Source: Pollenia angustigena
Lineage: Eukaryota; Arthropoda; Insecta; Diptera; Polleniidae
Direction of reading: 5' to 3'
DNA length: 64,000 nt
Assembly: GCA_930367215.1 (NCBI GenBank)
Contig: OV884058.1
Span: forward strand, 214,500,208 to 214,564,207
Shown: positions 43,874-55,080 of the stretch, in pieces
Numbering within the stretch: position 1 is the first letter of the stretch
How the letters are laid out: the number at the start of each line of letters is the position of its first letter
The notes under the pieces: generated by a model
The model's input: the letters and a program-made list of their open reading frames with translations, nothing else
Told to the model about the DNA's origin: nothing
Databases searched by the model: none
Position numbers and translations under genes: made by a program

Positions 43874-44261
43874 GCTGCTGATCAAAAGCGTATGAAAAGG
43901 CTCTTAATCTAGCTATTTAATTTATAAATCACCTAATTGGCATTCCATTGGGTGTGCAGAGTGCAGGGATCATTCTAAGGATATTTCTCCTTTTTATTAT
44001 TACATCCTTCAAAACCTGCGATTTGGTAAAAATCAATAATTGATCGATCTCAAGAGATCTTTACGATGACCAGAGATTCTATCTGGTACCAGGGAAGCCA
44101 GTAGCGCCCGGTGGCATGCCACCGCACTGACCATTAGTTGAGGCCTCTCTTAGAACGCTTCTTGCGGGAAATGCTTTCTATCTTTTATATTTTCGTTGAA
44201 AGGATTCTTGCGGGGATAACGGGGTTGTTGCGACTTACTGTCCAAAGTCGCAGGAAGGGAT
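43874..44261. other. Unassigned flank of a non-LTR fragment
   Basis: GC-richer than its surroundings at 44090-44240, with no readable frame. Possibly upstream parts of the same retrotransposon. Confidence 0.3.
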
Positions 44262-44460
44262 ACTTAAAAATGCCCCTAAAGGGCTGATTTTACTTTTTCG
44301 GCCTGAGTGAGGACTATTCTTAAGTGCTGTTGCTACTTAACAGATTAAAAATATTTTTTATGCTTAAAAATGTCCCTAAAGGGCTGATTTTACTTTTTCG
44401 GCCTGAGTGTTGACTATTCCTAGGTGTTGTTGCTACTACAGATGCTGTTTGCATTTTTCG
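44262..44460. repeat. Direct repeat, period 101 bp
   Basis: CTTAAAAATGCCCCTAAAGG begins at 44262 and recurs as CTTAAAAATGTCCCTAAAGG at 44363. Each copy is followed by GCTGATTTTACTTTTTCGGC and CTGAGTG..GACTATTC. Confidence 0.85.
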
Positions 44461-44469
44461 AAAAGCAGC

Positions 44470-45040
44470 GTAGGTAAGATAGCGTCAGCTCTTAAAAAAG
44501 GAGCGAGCATATAATATTGCCGGATTATGCACTCAAATTGGTACCTGGGTTTGCTGATTGCTTTGGTGGGAGTGGTTGGTAAACTTATTGTTTGTCACCC
44601 AGTGTTAACGATCCACCAAAGAGTTGGCTTAAGGACAGGTATCCATGTAATTTTTTTCCACAGTTGGCTCACTGTTAGTCATGTATTCAGAGTGAGTCTA
44701 TTAGATTTGCCGAGTTGGGATGGACTCGGGAATCATCCTTAGCCAGAACTCTGTGGCCTAGCTGCGATGTATGGAGAACAAGCTCTATATTTAAGCTCGA
44801 TAAGGAACAAATAAGGACATTGAATTTAGGAATAACTGAGCACAGGTGGTAGGTACGGAGGCATGTAGAATTTTTTTGACTACTGCTATGGCGTGAAAGA
44901 AGAGGAAACTATGTTTCATTTTCTATGTCAATGTTCGGGAATACCCCTTTCCGACCTATAGCCGATCCTAGTGACAGATTTATCTAAATTTTTGAATTCT
45001 GTCATGTCTGTGCACATAAAACATATAGGATATTAAGCTT
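44470..45040 (+). pseudogene. Non-LTR (Jockey-type) retrotransposon ORF2 C-terminal relic
   Basis: Shifting frames give ALKKGASI, then WTRESSLARTLWPSCDVWRT, then FKLDKEQIRTLNLGITEHRW, and finally KEEETMFHFLCQCSGIPLSDL (quoted in part). The order matches the RNase H tail of insect Jockey-type elements, which read ADELAKKGA, WPxxDxxRTxxLLxL, TGHxxxxxHxxR and a CxxC...EE.E...H.LC.CP knuckle. Several stops and frameshifts are present. The start and 3' untranslated tail are not defined. Confidence 0.7.
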
Positions 45041-46810
45041 TGTAAGACCCTTCATCCTTTTTTTTTACAGGATACGCACAATTGTTGCAGTCCGGTTTAA
45101 TTTACAAATTAAAACTTCATCTTTTTGAAACAATATTAATTATTTTTATTTTTCATTGTGGTATTTAAAGAAACAATTTTGTTTTTTACTTAAACATAAA
45201 TATACTTTACATTTTGAACAATAAGTTCGCGTTCTTGATTTACATCCTACAAGTCGACAGCATCTTGCTGATGGCAAATCATGTTCAAGAGGCCAGTGTT
45301 TGTACCCATCAAGTCTTTTGTCTTGGCATGGCTGTTCGGAAGGGCGATATTTTTAGCAGCATTTTGGGGTTCTTCATCTTCATCCTCATCTTCGGAGTTA
45401 TATTCAATATTTCTTTTTTTATCTACAGCGACTAGTTGTTTAGCTTATGCCATTTTAAAACTTAGCAAGTCATGGGTATTTTTACGTAATTTGGAATTCA
45501 TTTTGCAAAGATCTCTGTATTGCATCCAGGCATTGCAGCACACAAGGTCAATGAAATGGATAAAAACTTTAAAAGTCCTTTTTCTAGTTTACAAAAATGA
45601 CCTGTATGACTCCATTAATTGATCACAAATGTCAACGCCACCCATACACTTGTTGTATTCCCTGACGATTCTAGAAGCTGAAACTTCTATGTACCTTTTC
45701 TCTTTTTTTCCCAGCGTTTCACATATTCAACTGGCCCACACCCGTAAGCTGAAGATGCAAGCACTACAGACTTTGCACTACGACAATTTTATCTTCACTA
45801 TGACAGAATTCCTCCATATCACCCCACTTCATGTGCTTCTCATTCGTGAAATATATGTTTTTTATTCTGTTCCTCATTATTCGTCCAGTAGCAAAGATTC
45901 CACGATTCAAGAGAGCTTGTAGTAGTGGTATTGTCGTGAAATAACGGTTTGGAACCTTCAGGAAGTGTTTCTGCCAAACGTAAAACAAAGCCTGGTCCTA
46001 AGCATAAATTCGAGCAAGGAAGTGGTGTAGTCTTGCCTTGATAATTCTCAAAATCAAGGACCAGCCCCTCAGAGGTTGTCAAAACTTCGTTTTTCAATCC
46101 CACTCCTCTAGGCTAATTTGGGAGGCTTTGTCTAACAGGGCACCGACCAGTAAATGGTATCATTTGTTCGTCTATTGAGTAATTAGCATTACATTTTCTT
46201 GGAATATCTCTACAAGCAGATCCCACACGTTCAAGTAACGGATTTATTTTCCAAAATACATTTGATTGTTTCTCTGCATCCGTTACTTCATTGTTGTCCA
46301 CCACATGTAGACACAAGAGCTACTTTCCAAACGCGTCTCAAAAGTTCTTCTTTTCCAAATATCACGACGATTGTCAGTTTGACTTACATCTGGTGGTGGA
46401 ACTGATAGAGCATTTACCTCTTCTTCATTCTCGCTTTCCTGATCTGACAAATCATTTCCTACAACGGGTAATTCCCAAGTTGCATCCCCGGACTCATCGT
46501 CACTACTAAAATCTTCCAAGTCTGAATTTAAAAGTTCAGCTAGGGATGAAACGATACGAGTAAATACAAGTACATATTCGATACTTTTATATATGTACCA
46601 AGTATTTTTGTAATCGATACTTAGCAACCGAGTAACAAGTAGTATCGATAAAAAAAATACTCGGTATCGGTAAAAAGTAATCGTTTCACTTTGGTATTGA
46701 AATTAATCGTAAATTTTTGATTATTTTCCAAAGCTGGAGCAGCAGTAACGGTGTCAAGAAACCGTTTGACCAGTTAACACCTATAAACCACAAATCGTCT
46801 AGGTCCATTT

Positions 46811-47193
46811 TAGGGATGCCAATCGGGATTGATTTTAGAAAATCCCGGGATTTCGGGATTTTTCGGGATTTTTTTAAATAAACAACACTTTTTTTATTTA
46901 TTTATGAATTTTTAAAAGGTATATATATTATATATATATTATATATATATTATATATATAATATATATATATATATATTATATATATATATATATTATAT
47001 ATACCTATAACATATATTTTTAAAAAAGAAAAATAAAAAATACAACTGAAATATAATTTTTAATATTTTTTTTTTATAGAGTATAAAAATTCAATAAAAA
47101 CGAACATTTTTGTACACAAAACTTGATATATTAAAAATCCCGGGATTAAAAAAATAAATCCCGGGATTCGGGATTACCCGTTTGGCATCCCTA
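46811..47193. mobile_element. Small hAT MITE inside the mariner relic (383 bp)
   Basis: Ends TAGGGATGCCAATCGGG and TAGGGATGCCAAACGGG (reverse complement) are flanked by the 8-bp duplication GTCCATTT (46803-46810 and 47194-47201). Repeated AATCCCGGGATT motifs lie at both ends. The centre (46919-47007) is an (AT)n microsatellite. Removing it rejoins the mariner reading order. Confidence 0.92.
46919..47007. repeat. (AT)n microsatellite with short interruptions
   Basis: Nearly pure alternating A and T, with ATATTAT interruptions, at the centre of the small hAT. Confidence 0.95.
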
Positions 47194-47935
47194 GTCCATT
47201 TCCGCAATTTATGGCTATAGGAAGTCCGTTATCATCTCGCGATGGCGAAAACCATTCACGGTAATTGCATGGCCGACCTCATTTTCGAAGAAGTACGATA
47301 ACGCCACCAGCCGCAGAACTAACTGGGCGAGCATGAACATTTGTTTTTACTTTTTAATATAATTTATTATTTGTTTTTACATTTTATTCAGACCCGGTTG
47401 CTGAAATTTGCGCACAATTCTCCCGATTGTGGAAACATTTGGTCGATTATGCTGACCAAAAAAATCGCGATGTGTACGAAATGCATTTTGATTGAACGAC
47501 CATTTTCGTAAAAGGCTTTAACAATCTTAACGCGCTGCTGTGTACCTCTCAATGGTAGAAGCTGTCAAATACTGAAACAAAGAAAGGTCAAATTAAGTTG
47601 CGCAAAAAACTTGACGTTAAGGTGTGACTGACAATTAACATCGTAGATTATGGTTTTACCACACTTTATTATATATTTACCAATTAAAAAATAAAATACA
47701 TATTTACATTTAAAATAAATACACAGTGACATTGTTGATTTCTGGAATAAAAGCTGAATGAAGGATGTTATCCAGAACATTCTATAAAATTTCGTTTCCT
47801 AAGATAAAAAAAAGACTTTCCGGAAGGGAATTGGTACTAGGTGGTAACAAAAAGTGCTCTCAATTTTTAAACTTTTCGTTGTACACAAAAATTTTAAAGG
47901 GTCATAGTTCTTATTGTATTATATAGTACTAAAAC

Positions 47936-48725
47936 CAGCGTTGCCATTTTGGTGCCTTTCGGGTATTTTTTGCTTATGCAATACCCGAAATTTTGTTAAA
48001 CACCCGTTTTTGAAAAGCGGGTATTTATAGTGCTTTTCACAATTTCTCACAGTGCTTTTAAGTGCTTTTTACAATATTTATTTTTTTTTGTACCATTTTT
48101 TAAAACCTCGATTATATTCAGGATGATTTAGATGAGATTTGCTATTTGGGGTACAATTTTGGGAAGGCATATAAAGATTTTAAGGTTTCAAATGATAAAA
48201 AAAAAGTGATAAACGAAAGTTGCATTCGGTTTACCAAAAACTTTATTTACGAGGTTAGAGCTAGGCTTCCTAGCAATTTGGAAATTTTACAAAACGTTTC
48301 CTTTTTAGCGTTGACAACATATTTTTTTATTAAAATTTGGGCTGTCATTAAGTTTTATAAAGAATGGTCGGTCACTGCAAATTTTCGGTAATTGCAACAG
48401 GCCAGATTCAGAAATAGATTTTAAAATCGTTCGAAATTCATCACACCTTTTAAAAACGGTCGTTTTGAAATCGATTGATTTTCATCACATACATACCTGT
48501 ATATTTAATTTTAAATGAAAATGGTCACCCATCAACGCCATCGCCTTTTTTAAATTTTGGAGGTATATAATATTCGGCACAGCCGAATGCAACTTGTTTT
48601 GTGTTTAATTAAATTTAAAAAATGGCTTAGTGCTTTTTTACGCTTTTTTTTGTTCAAAATAGTGCTTTTTAGTGCTTTTTTTAAATTTTAAAGTGCTTTT
48701 TGCTCTCAAAAAGTTGGCATCACTG
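47936..48725. mobile_element. Non-autonomous hAT, second copy of the 3242-4025 family (790 bp)
   Basis: Ends CAGCGTTGCCATTTTGGTGC and CAGTGATGCCAACTTTTTGA (reverse complement) are flanked by the 8-bp duplication ACTAAAAC (47928-47935 and 48726-48733). It shares the ATTCGGC...GCCGAAT hairpin, the GCAAGACCAAAC-free A/T interior and TAGTGCTTTT repeats with 3242-4025, in opposite orientation. It lies within the larger hAT of 46541-48910. Confidence 0.9.
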
Positions 48726-49342
48726 ACTAAAACACTAATATGAACGTTTATAAATGCTTCTTTCTATTCTGTTGTCATACAAAGCGATACAAGTACCGTT
48801 ACAAGTAAGTATCGATACTTTTTTTCGATACTGAGTAGGTATCGATACTTTACGAGCGATACCACATCGAGTAAAAGTATCGATACCTTAGAGGTATCGT
48901 TTCATCCCTAAGTTCAGCTAAGATATCGTCTTCAGTTAATCCACCTGAGAAGGAGAACAAAAAAAGTAGACATCTTTTTATAATATAGTCCGAACACGCA
49001 CAATTGTACACAAAATAATCAAGAAGTTACACTTTACACACAATATTTAGTATTTTTTCTGATTAAACACAATTGTTTGATTCCACAATTTAAATACTTT
49101 TAATTTATATGTAAACTAACCCTTTCGACTCATTTTTGCAACTGCCAAAAGTTCACAACTAAAACCATCAAATTAACATGAAAAAAACCAAAACTAATAA
49201 CGGTTCTTTCTCATTAGCAACAAAGAAACAGCATACACAATTGTGTTTTGCCGGTCTTATCGCATAAAGTCAAATATTAAAGAAATTATAGAGATTTAAA
49301 CTTACCCGCACAATTGTGCGTATACGGTCGGAAAGGGATACA

Positions 49343-51130
49343 GGACAATAGGGAGATACACCTGGGGAAACCAAAGTTGACCTGTTAAGATGCTCTATCT
49401 GAGATAGAAATAAAGTTGGTTTTCTATTTATAAGGGACACGAATTCGTTGCAATTTGCAGTGACGCCTATGGCTCGGAGTATTAATATGGGACCGCTGTA
49501 GGACCCAAGTGAGCTCTTCTAGATGGTTGCTCATGACACCTAACCTAAACTAGGTAATTCTTTGCTGCAATATTTCCGGGTATAGTCTTATAAACCGTTA
49601 TACAGATGAGCTTCAAGATTACAAAAACTCACCTCGATAAGATGATAAATATGAATTTTTGAATTAGCAAATTGTTTTTATGATAGTATGCGTAATCGTA
49701 AAAATTAGGACTCCAACATACAAAACCTGGATTAACTTAAGTTTATGTAATTAAAAAAAAAAAAAAAAAAATATTAATTTCTTTTTAGTATTTTTTTTAT
49801 TACTACTGCTGCTAATTAAGAATCTTTTCTTATGCAAATCTGTTGTCATCGAAAAATAAAAACGAAAGTTTTTCGCATTAATAAAAAATAATGATAATAA
49901 AGTTTATTCGACAAAATTTCATTGTCTTGTTCAGTTTATTTTTTTTATCACTCTCTAAGATATTTTTCTGATCATTGTTTTACTTTTAATTTGAAAAAAA
50001 TTTTAAAACAAAAAAAAAAAAATTTATGCAATTCTTAAAATACATTTCATTTTATTTCGTCACGTCACTTTACAATTCATATTGTTGTCAATTTATTTAT
50101 TATTAATGTTTTAAAAACTGTTGTCGTCGCTGCTTGTCTTTTTTTCTCGTTTTGGTATAAAAATAATGAAATTTCACTTTTTTCTTTAATATTTTGCTTG
50201 GTAATCTGACGTGCGGTATTGCAAATAAAAAATAACGTACAATTATTTGCTTAACGGTTAAAATTATTCTTTCATTTAGATACATACAAATTTGGATGTG
50301 CCGATTATTCTTGTAGTGTAAATCTGGGATGGAAAGTTAACCAGTTACACATATGGCCAATTACACAAATTTATTTAAACATCCATTAACGTTTAAAATT
50401 CTTTTTTAATGTCAAATAGAAAAAAATTGCTAAAAAACTATGTTTAAATATGAATTGATATTTAAATAGAATTGGTGAAATTGGCCATTAGTCGCAAAAC
50501 TCTACATACCTACATCGTTCACCAAAAAACGTGCCAGAATGATATTTAAGAATTCTATAATAGGCGAGAGAGACCAACAACATTGGCGTAGATAGGACGG
50601 GAAGGTGGTGATGTGATGTGCAAATCCACGGATTCTGCCCACCCCAGACTTGTAAATTAAAAAAATTATTATAAACTAGCCGTTCCGCCCAAAATGAATT
50701 TCGGACTAGCTATAGAGAAAATCCTGTGTGTTTTTTGTGTGAAGATCGATCAACATAAGTTTAAAATTTTATCAAAATCGAAATTGCCCATCTGTCCCTT
50801 AGTATTCCTAGCTTTGAAAAACATATAAAGTCTGTGTGTTTTAATTACGCTAATCTGTCTTTTCAAATTTATTCCAAATTAGTTAGATATTTTCGGAGTG
50901 GCAGTAATTCTCCGTGTGTCCCCTCTTTGTCGCTTTCGCATTCGTTCACGGACGGTCGAGCGAAGAGATAAATTGGTGGCGGAATTGAGGGTAAACAGCG
51001 TTCTCATGTTAAAATTGCTTTCTTTTTCTTTTGAGTACAGTAACTTTTGCTTTAATAGATCTCTTCTAAAACGATAATAAATATTTTTTGAATAAAGGAG
51101 GTTTAGCGGCCCTGAAACCTATTCGAAGTT
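49343..51130. other. Unassigned sequence, no gene seen
   Basis: Some GC-richer patches (49320-49560 and 50580-50650) have no readable frame. A-runs lie at about 49752-49770 and 50010-50021. The rest is A/T-rich. No terminal repeats were identified. Confidence 0.35.
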
Positions 51131-51545
51131 AGTACCAGTTAGAGAAATACAAAGTACAAAAAAAAAAATCCTTCTTACATATCCCATTCACTCAGGACCT
51201 TGCATGTTTAATTTGTATGGGGGTAGGTCCAATATTAGCGTAAATTGAAAAGATACCAGTTAAAGAACAAAAAAGTACCAAAAAGCGCCTCTTACAGATA
51301 CTCAATCACTTGCATGTTAAATTTTATGTTCATAGGTCCAATTTTAATGAAAATAAAAAAGTACCAGTAAAAGAACGAAAAAAATACCGAACAGATCCCT
51401 TTAAAGATTCTCATTCATTCATTAAATGTTTAATTTTATGTATTAAGTACAATATTAACGGAAATTCAAAAAGTACAAGTTAAAGGCCAAAAAAGTACCA
51501 AAAGAGTCTTATCACTCAGGATATTGCTAGTTGCAGAGCCAAAAA
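51131..51545. repeat. Four tandem units of about 110 bp
   Basis: CCAGTTAAAGAACAAAAAAG-type segments start at about 51141, 51255, 51362 and 51475, each followed by AGTACCAAAAAG, a CTCAT(T)CACT block, TGCATGTTTAATTT and GGTCCAATATTA. Divergence between units is moderate. Confidence 0.75.
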
Positions 51546-52029
51546 GCTAAAATTATAATATATATTAAATAATTTTCCGTATTTTCCCTTTTTGGTACTT
51601 TTTTTTCCCATTGAAGCATTAAAAATTTCAATATGTAGTGAAAGCCCATTTAATACGTACATGCCAAAGAATGAAGCGAAATACTTTGTAAAAAAGAGAA
51701 TCAACAATAGTTACGAATTTCACCCCTTAAACGTTCGAAATTCTAAAAAGTACCAAATTCGTATATGTTATTTCTAGATAAGTTTCGAACGTGATATATT
51801 GTTTATTTTTACGTTTATTCGTTGAAAAGATAGACGGGGTGCCAAAAAGTACAAAAAATTCAGGCTTTTCCCGTTGACTCTAAAGAACAACAAAAAATAT
51901 TACATTTTTTCTGTCTCTTTTAGTTTTAGATATATAAGTGAGGTTAAAATAGGAGGTTTATTATAAATTTGCAATATTTTTATAAATTAATAAAGTAATT
52001 AAAAGTAGTTTTGAAGAATAAATAAACCA
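51546..52029. other. Unassigned sequence
   Basis: A/T-rich with scattered AGTACCAAA strings that may be worn-down copies of the preceding unit. No gene. Confidence 0.35.
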
Positions 52030-52480
52030 AGCCAGAGACAAATATTCAGTAGAGGCTCTTGGAATATTGACTTTTTTTAAGAAACCTGGTTTCGTTGTGA
52101 ATTTTTGTATCATTAATTCTGCTCAAAATTCGACACTTGAGCAAGCTCATGATAAAAATACACTATTGGAATATTTAAAGAGAGTCGTTATAAGTTTAAT
52201 GACAATGGAGCGATATTGAAAACTTTTTAAAGGAAAATAATATATCATTGGACGTAATACAAGTTTCAAAAAGGAAAAAAGGAAATTCTTTTAATAAAGA
52301 TTTTTATATAGAATCAACTTTAGGTTAAAGCTGATCTGGCTGATGATATTCATTTAGTTGATTATTGCAAGTTAAATACATATAATATATTCCAGTAATC
52401 GATACCATAATTTCTAATATCGATTTCAAAACGTTCTATTAGCTAAGGTTGTTAACGAATTCTTTAAATTATGTAGATTT
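52030..52480 (+). pseudogene. Decayed hAT transposase fragment (ZMYM1-like group)
   Basis: Shifting frames read SVEALGILTFFKKPGFVVNF, YLKRV, then FLKENNISLDVIQVSKRKKG followed by NSFNKDFYIESTLG, and YNIFPVIDTIISNIDF. The order (short motif with KRK, KDFYxxSTxG, then a Y...F..VID.....L) resembles the core of vertebrate and insect hAT transposases of the ZMYM1-like type. Multiple stops are present. No terminal repeats were fixed, and the assignment rests on short motifs. Confidence 0.4.
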
Positions 52481-52854
52481 GGAAGGCGCTGACAAATTCT
52501 TTATTAATTACCAAAATATATGATATCCATCGGAAAACAATTAAAATTTGATATACTAAGATCCAAAATATGGCCAAACCAGCTTAATTTCCTTTTTTCA
52601 ATTACTATGCAGAGCGGTGTTTTGGCTGTTTTTTTGCCTATTGAAATCTTTATTTTGCCAACAAATTCACAATATTTTCCGCAAGCAACGGTTAATGAGT
52701 ACTTGCAGATACTGTATATCGCTTGCATGAGAGTTGCAGGATTCTTTTTTATGCGATATGCAATATCTTCATTTGAGCTTCATGTGGAGGTTATGATTCG
52801 TCCTAATTAACAAAACTATTGCACACCCTCGAGCTTTATGTCGTTGAGGCCGAG

Positions 52855-53366
52855 CTAAGAGAGATTGGTTGTATTGATACGTTGAACCTTAGTTTTGTCG
52901 ATGTTAATATGAAGACAAACACCCGATGCTAGTTGGTGTATCTGATGCAACTTGGCTGATATGTCGATAAAGTTATGTGAGAGCAAGCAGAAATCATCAG
53001 CATAAACCAGATCCTCCAGCCGATCATTCATACCCCATGTGATGCATCTTCTAATGCGGATTGGTTGCTGCATATTTGAGTCCAATACAATATTGATACA
53101 TTCCTGTCATACACCAGTACTAACACCAACTGGCTTACCTAGAATTTGTTCGTACGGTACTCGGCTGGCGGCGAGTTGCCATTCAGAGCTATGATAAGGT
53201 CAATTGGCTCAAGTGGGATTCCGCTGTATCGAAGTGCATGCCAAATAGCCATATGGTGGTCGATAAATAGTATCGAAGACCTGGCAAAGTCTATAAATCT
53301 CAGATAAAGGGGAGAACTCCATTCCATCGAAGTGATCGATGCAAGATTGATTGGGACTTGCACCAC
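52855..53366 (-). pseudogene. Non-LTR retrotransposon reverse transcriptase fragment (YADD)
   Basis: Two blocks in the correct order on the minus strand. 53366-53139 includes LRFIDFARSS, DHHMAIWHALRYSGIPLEPI, corresponding to the FIDFxKAFDSIDH palm motif with a small frame disruption. 53085-52855 includes MQQPIRIRRCITWGMNDRLE, LVYADDFCLLSHNFIDISAK and INIDKTKVQRIN, with the catalytic YADD intact. The TGVKQGC segment between them is partly deleted. No start, endonuclease or 3' tail is present. It is not obviously the same family as the fragments at 44470 and 60186. Confidence 0.85.
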
Positions 53367-53509
53367 ATGACACGGTTATGTATTTTTAGTAACTACCAAG
53401 GGCTGAAGTAGACCGTAACGTTCACTTGTCCGCAGCATAAACGTATGCGATGTTGTATGTTCTAAAACCATTTTCTTTTCTTTTTCCTTAGATTTATATT
53501 ACAGTGGTA
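53367..53509. other. Spacer
   Basis: Nothing recognised before the TA at 53510. Confidence 0.4.
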
Positions 53510-53524
53510 TCCCGATTTAACGTA

Positions 53525-54640
53525 CACAGAAAGAAAAACACTCGAGATAAATTAATCTTTTTATACATACTTACTTTAATCACGAATCGTACGTAAAAAT
53601 TTAAGTACGAATAACACTAAACGTACTTAAATCAATCCTTAATGGGATTACTGTAAAAAATCAATCCCGATATTTCTTGAAATAAGTATAAAATTCTTAA
53701 ATCAAGTACAAAAAAGATTAAACTTTTCGTTGATAGTGACACTCTGAGAGTAAAATTACAAAATGAGGGTTTTAATCTCATAAAACTTTTTAGTCTCATC
53801 TCTCAGCATTGCATTCTTTTATGCGTGCGTACGTGTGTGTTTTTCAAAATTTATTGTACAATTACAACAACACAACACAAGTTCGAACAAAACGATTTGC
53901 TTTTTGTTTGTAGTAACAACAAAAACAACAGAACAAGAAGAAAAACAAATACATATAAATACATACATGTAAGTATTATTTTAATGTTTAACCCTCCGGC
54001 TTACGCATGTTTTGATTATCTATACACATTTAACAAAGGTCTGGCCAGACTCATGTGTACCATGAAGGGTTTAAATGTATATTTGAAATCTTGCTTCTCA
54101 TTTAGTTTATATTTTTAGTTAAACATGTACATGAGATTTTTTAAGTAAAAACCATAATGGGGCATGATGTTGGTGTTTTATCATTCTTTAAGGTGTAAAA
54201 CGGGTAAGTAAATGAATCATAATATTTTTTTCTTTCCTATTTCTTTTTTGGTTTTTTTCAAGCACAAATTGGAGATAAAATCAACTTTATAATACTTGAA
54301 TTCAGCGCGTTTTGAGATTGATTCAATCTTAGTTTTACTTAAATCAATCTCATTTTCGGTTTATTTTAAGTACGAGTTAAGATTAAAACAATTTTAAAAT
54401 TTTTGAATCAAGCGCATTTTGAGATTGATTCATCTTAGTTTTATTTAAATCAATCTAATTTTTGGATAACTTCAAGTACGAAATCGGGATTGAATATGGA
54501 TAATTTAAGTATTTTGGGATTGAAAATCCGTACTTGAATCAATTTTTCTGTACTTGATTCAAGGAAATCCGTACTCACCGTACTATCAATCCCGCTTCGG
54601 ATTGATTTGAGTACGTTTGGAGTGTTTTTTCTTTTGAGTG
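53525..54640. mobile_element. TA-flanked element, copy 2 of the 38298-40608 family (1116 bp)
   Basis: Ends CACAGAAAGAAAAACACTCG and CACTCAAAAGAAAAAACACTC are flanked by TA at 53523-53524 and 54641-54642. It lacks both insertions seen in copy 1 and shows intact single-copy targets at 54188-54191 (TTAA) and 54553-54560 (CTTGATTC). It landed 13 bp inside the left end of the mariner-like host. Confidence 0.88.
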
Positions 54641-54863
54641 TATACTCAGTTTAACGAATTCGCGATTTAACGTAAGGTCATATTGCCATTGAGTACCTTA
54701 TATAACGAATTTTTACAAAAAAATTTGAAAAAACAAAATAAAATGAATGCAAACATTTATGCATCCATACTCTTTTGTGTTTGTATACTTTTTTACCATA
54801 TTTTAAGAGCGGTTGTACTGAAAACAACGAGTTAAGAGAAGTATTTTATTTTCTTTTCTTACA

Positions 54864-55080
54864 GAGCTAACTAAACAAGAGCGGCAAGCGTTTTTTTAAA
54901 CATGCTAATTCTATTGCCAATACATTTTCAATAAAATAAAGCGACCAAGCGATCTATCAAATAGGATTTTTCAGCCGGGTGGTGTTAAATTCGCGTTCTA
55001 AAGGTTTGTTTCGTATAAACTGTATGAAAATGAAAAGTTTTGACATAAAACAGCGCTTGCCGCTCTTATTTAGGTAGCTC
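54864..55080. mobile_element. Small MITE with GAGCTA..CTAAA.AAGAGCGG ends (217 bp)
   Basis: GAGCTAACTAAACAAGAGCG on the left and, in reverse complement, GAGCTACCTAAATAAGAGCG on the right. The inner sequence TTCAGCCGGGTGGTGTTAAA is found inverted at 16596-16612 in the paralogous host, where the element is truncated. Target duplication unclear. Confidence 0.65.

Larger units (their letters stand above)
46725..47632 (-). pseudogene. Third mariner-family relic, nested in the hAT
   Basis: From the right end (reverse complement CACACCTTAACGTCAAG, 47626-47610) the minus strand encodes a damaged helix-turn-helix part (VKAFYENGRS, NRPNVSTIGRIVRKFQQPG). After a deletion it gives YFFENEVGHAITVNGFRHRE and MITDFL (about 47290-47215), then stops. 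Past a small hAT at 46811-47193 it continues with EMDLDDLWF and a deleted join to NWSNGFLTPL, corresponding to the family's NWPPRSCDLTPL. It is the same family as 4969-5839. The left terminal repeat was not found. Confidence 0.85.
46541..48910. mobile_element. hAT element inserted in the piggyBac transposase (2370 bp with nested insertions)
   Basis: Ends TAGGGATGAAACGATACGAG and TAGGGATGAAACGATACCTC (reverse complement) are flanked by the 8-bp duplication AGTTCAGC (46533-46540 and 48911-48918). Removing the element with one duplication restores the piggyBac frame across DDILAELLNSDLED, which confirms the boundaries. GTATCGATAC motifs lie near both ends. Inside it are a mariner relic, a small hAT and a further hAT copy. 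Confidence 0.93.
45150..48960 (-). pseudogene. piggyBac transposase pseudogene, all three catalytic aspartates still readable
   Basis: Minus-strand order: TEDDILAEL (48945-48911), then after the hAT LLNSDLEDFSSDDESGDATW and EEEVNALSVPPPDVSQTDNR (46535-46360), the acidic N-terminus. A deletion removes about 150 residues. Next come KINPLLERVGSACRDIPRKC and SIDEQMIPFTGRCPVRQ (first aspartate, about 46150), a TAG stop, then GLKNEVLTTSEGLVLDFENY and LRLAETLPEGSKPLFHDN (second aspartate). Then come GIFATGRIMRNRIKNIYF, SEDKIVVVQ and EYNKCMGGVDICDQLMESYR (third aspartate pair, about 45640). The C-terminal Cys-rich domain at 45300-45190 keeps HDLPSARCCRLVGCKSRTRT followed by YCSKC. A T-rich CTTCTCAG just before TEDD looks like a splice acceptor for an upstream exon. 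Several frameshifts and stops make it non-functional. Confidence 0.9.
45048..49342 (-). mobile_element. piggyBac element relic containing a nested insertion stack
   Basis: The left end CCCTTCATCC near 45048 and the right end (reverse complement CCCTTTCCGACC near 49342) are followed by matching subterminal blocks ATACGCACAATTGTTGC and ATACGCACAATTGTGCG. The TTAA duplication is not visible. The transposase runs on the minus strand. A 2370-bp hAT insertion (46541-48910) splits the N-terminal coding part. Without it the element would be about 1.9 kb, short of a full-length piggyBac because of a coding deletion. Confidence 0.8.

Noticed and set aside
45214..45922. Plus-strand frames across the piggyBac relic
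   Set aside because: They are antisense to clear piggyBac transposase blocks on the minus strand.
46919..47007. Long AT tract as a replication or centromere-type feature
   Set aside because: It is the centre of a bounded 383-bp hAT MITE and is better explained as a microsatellite within it.
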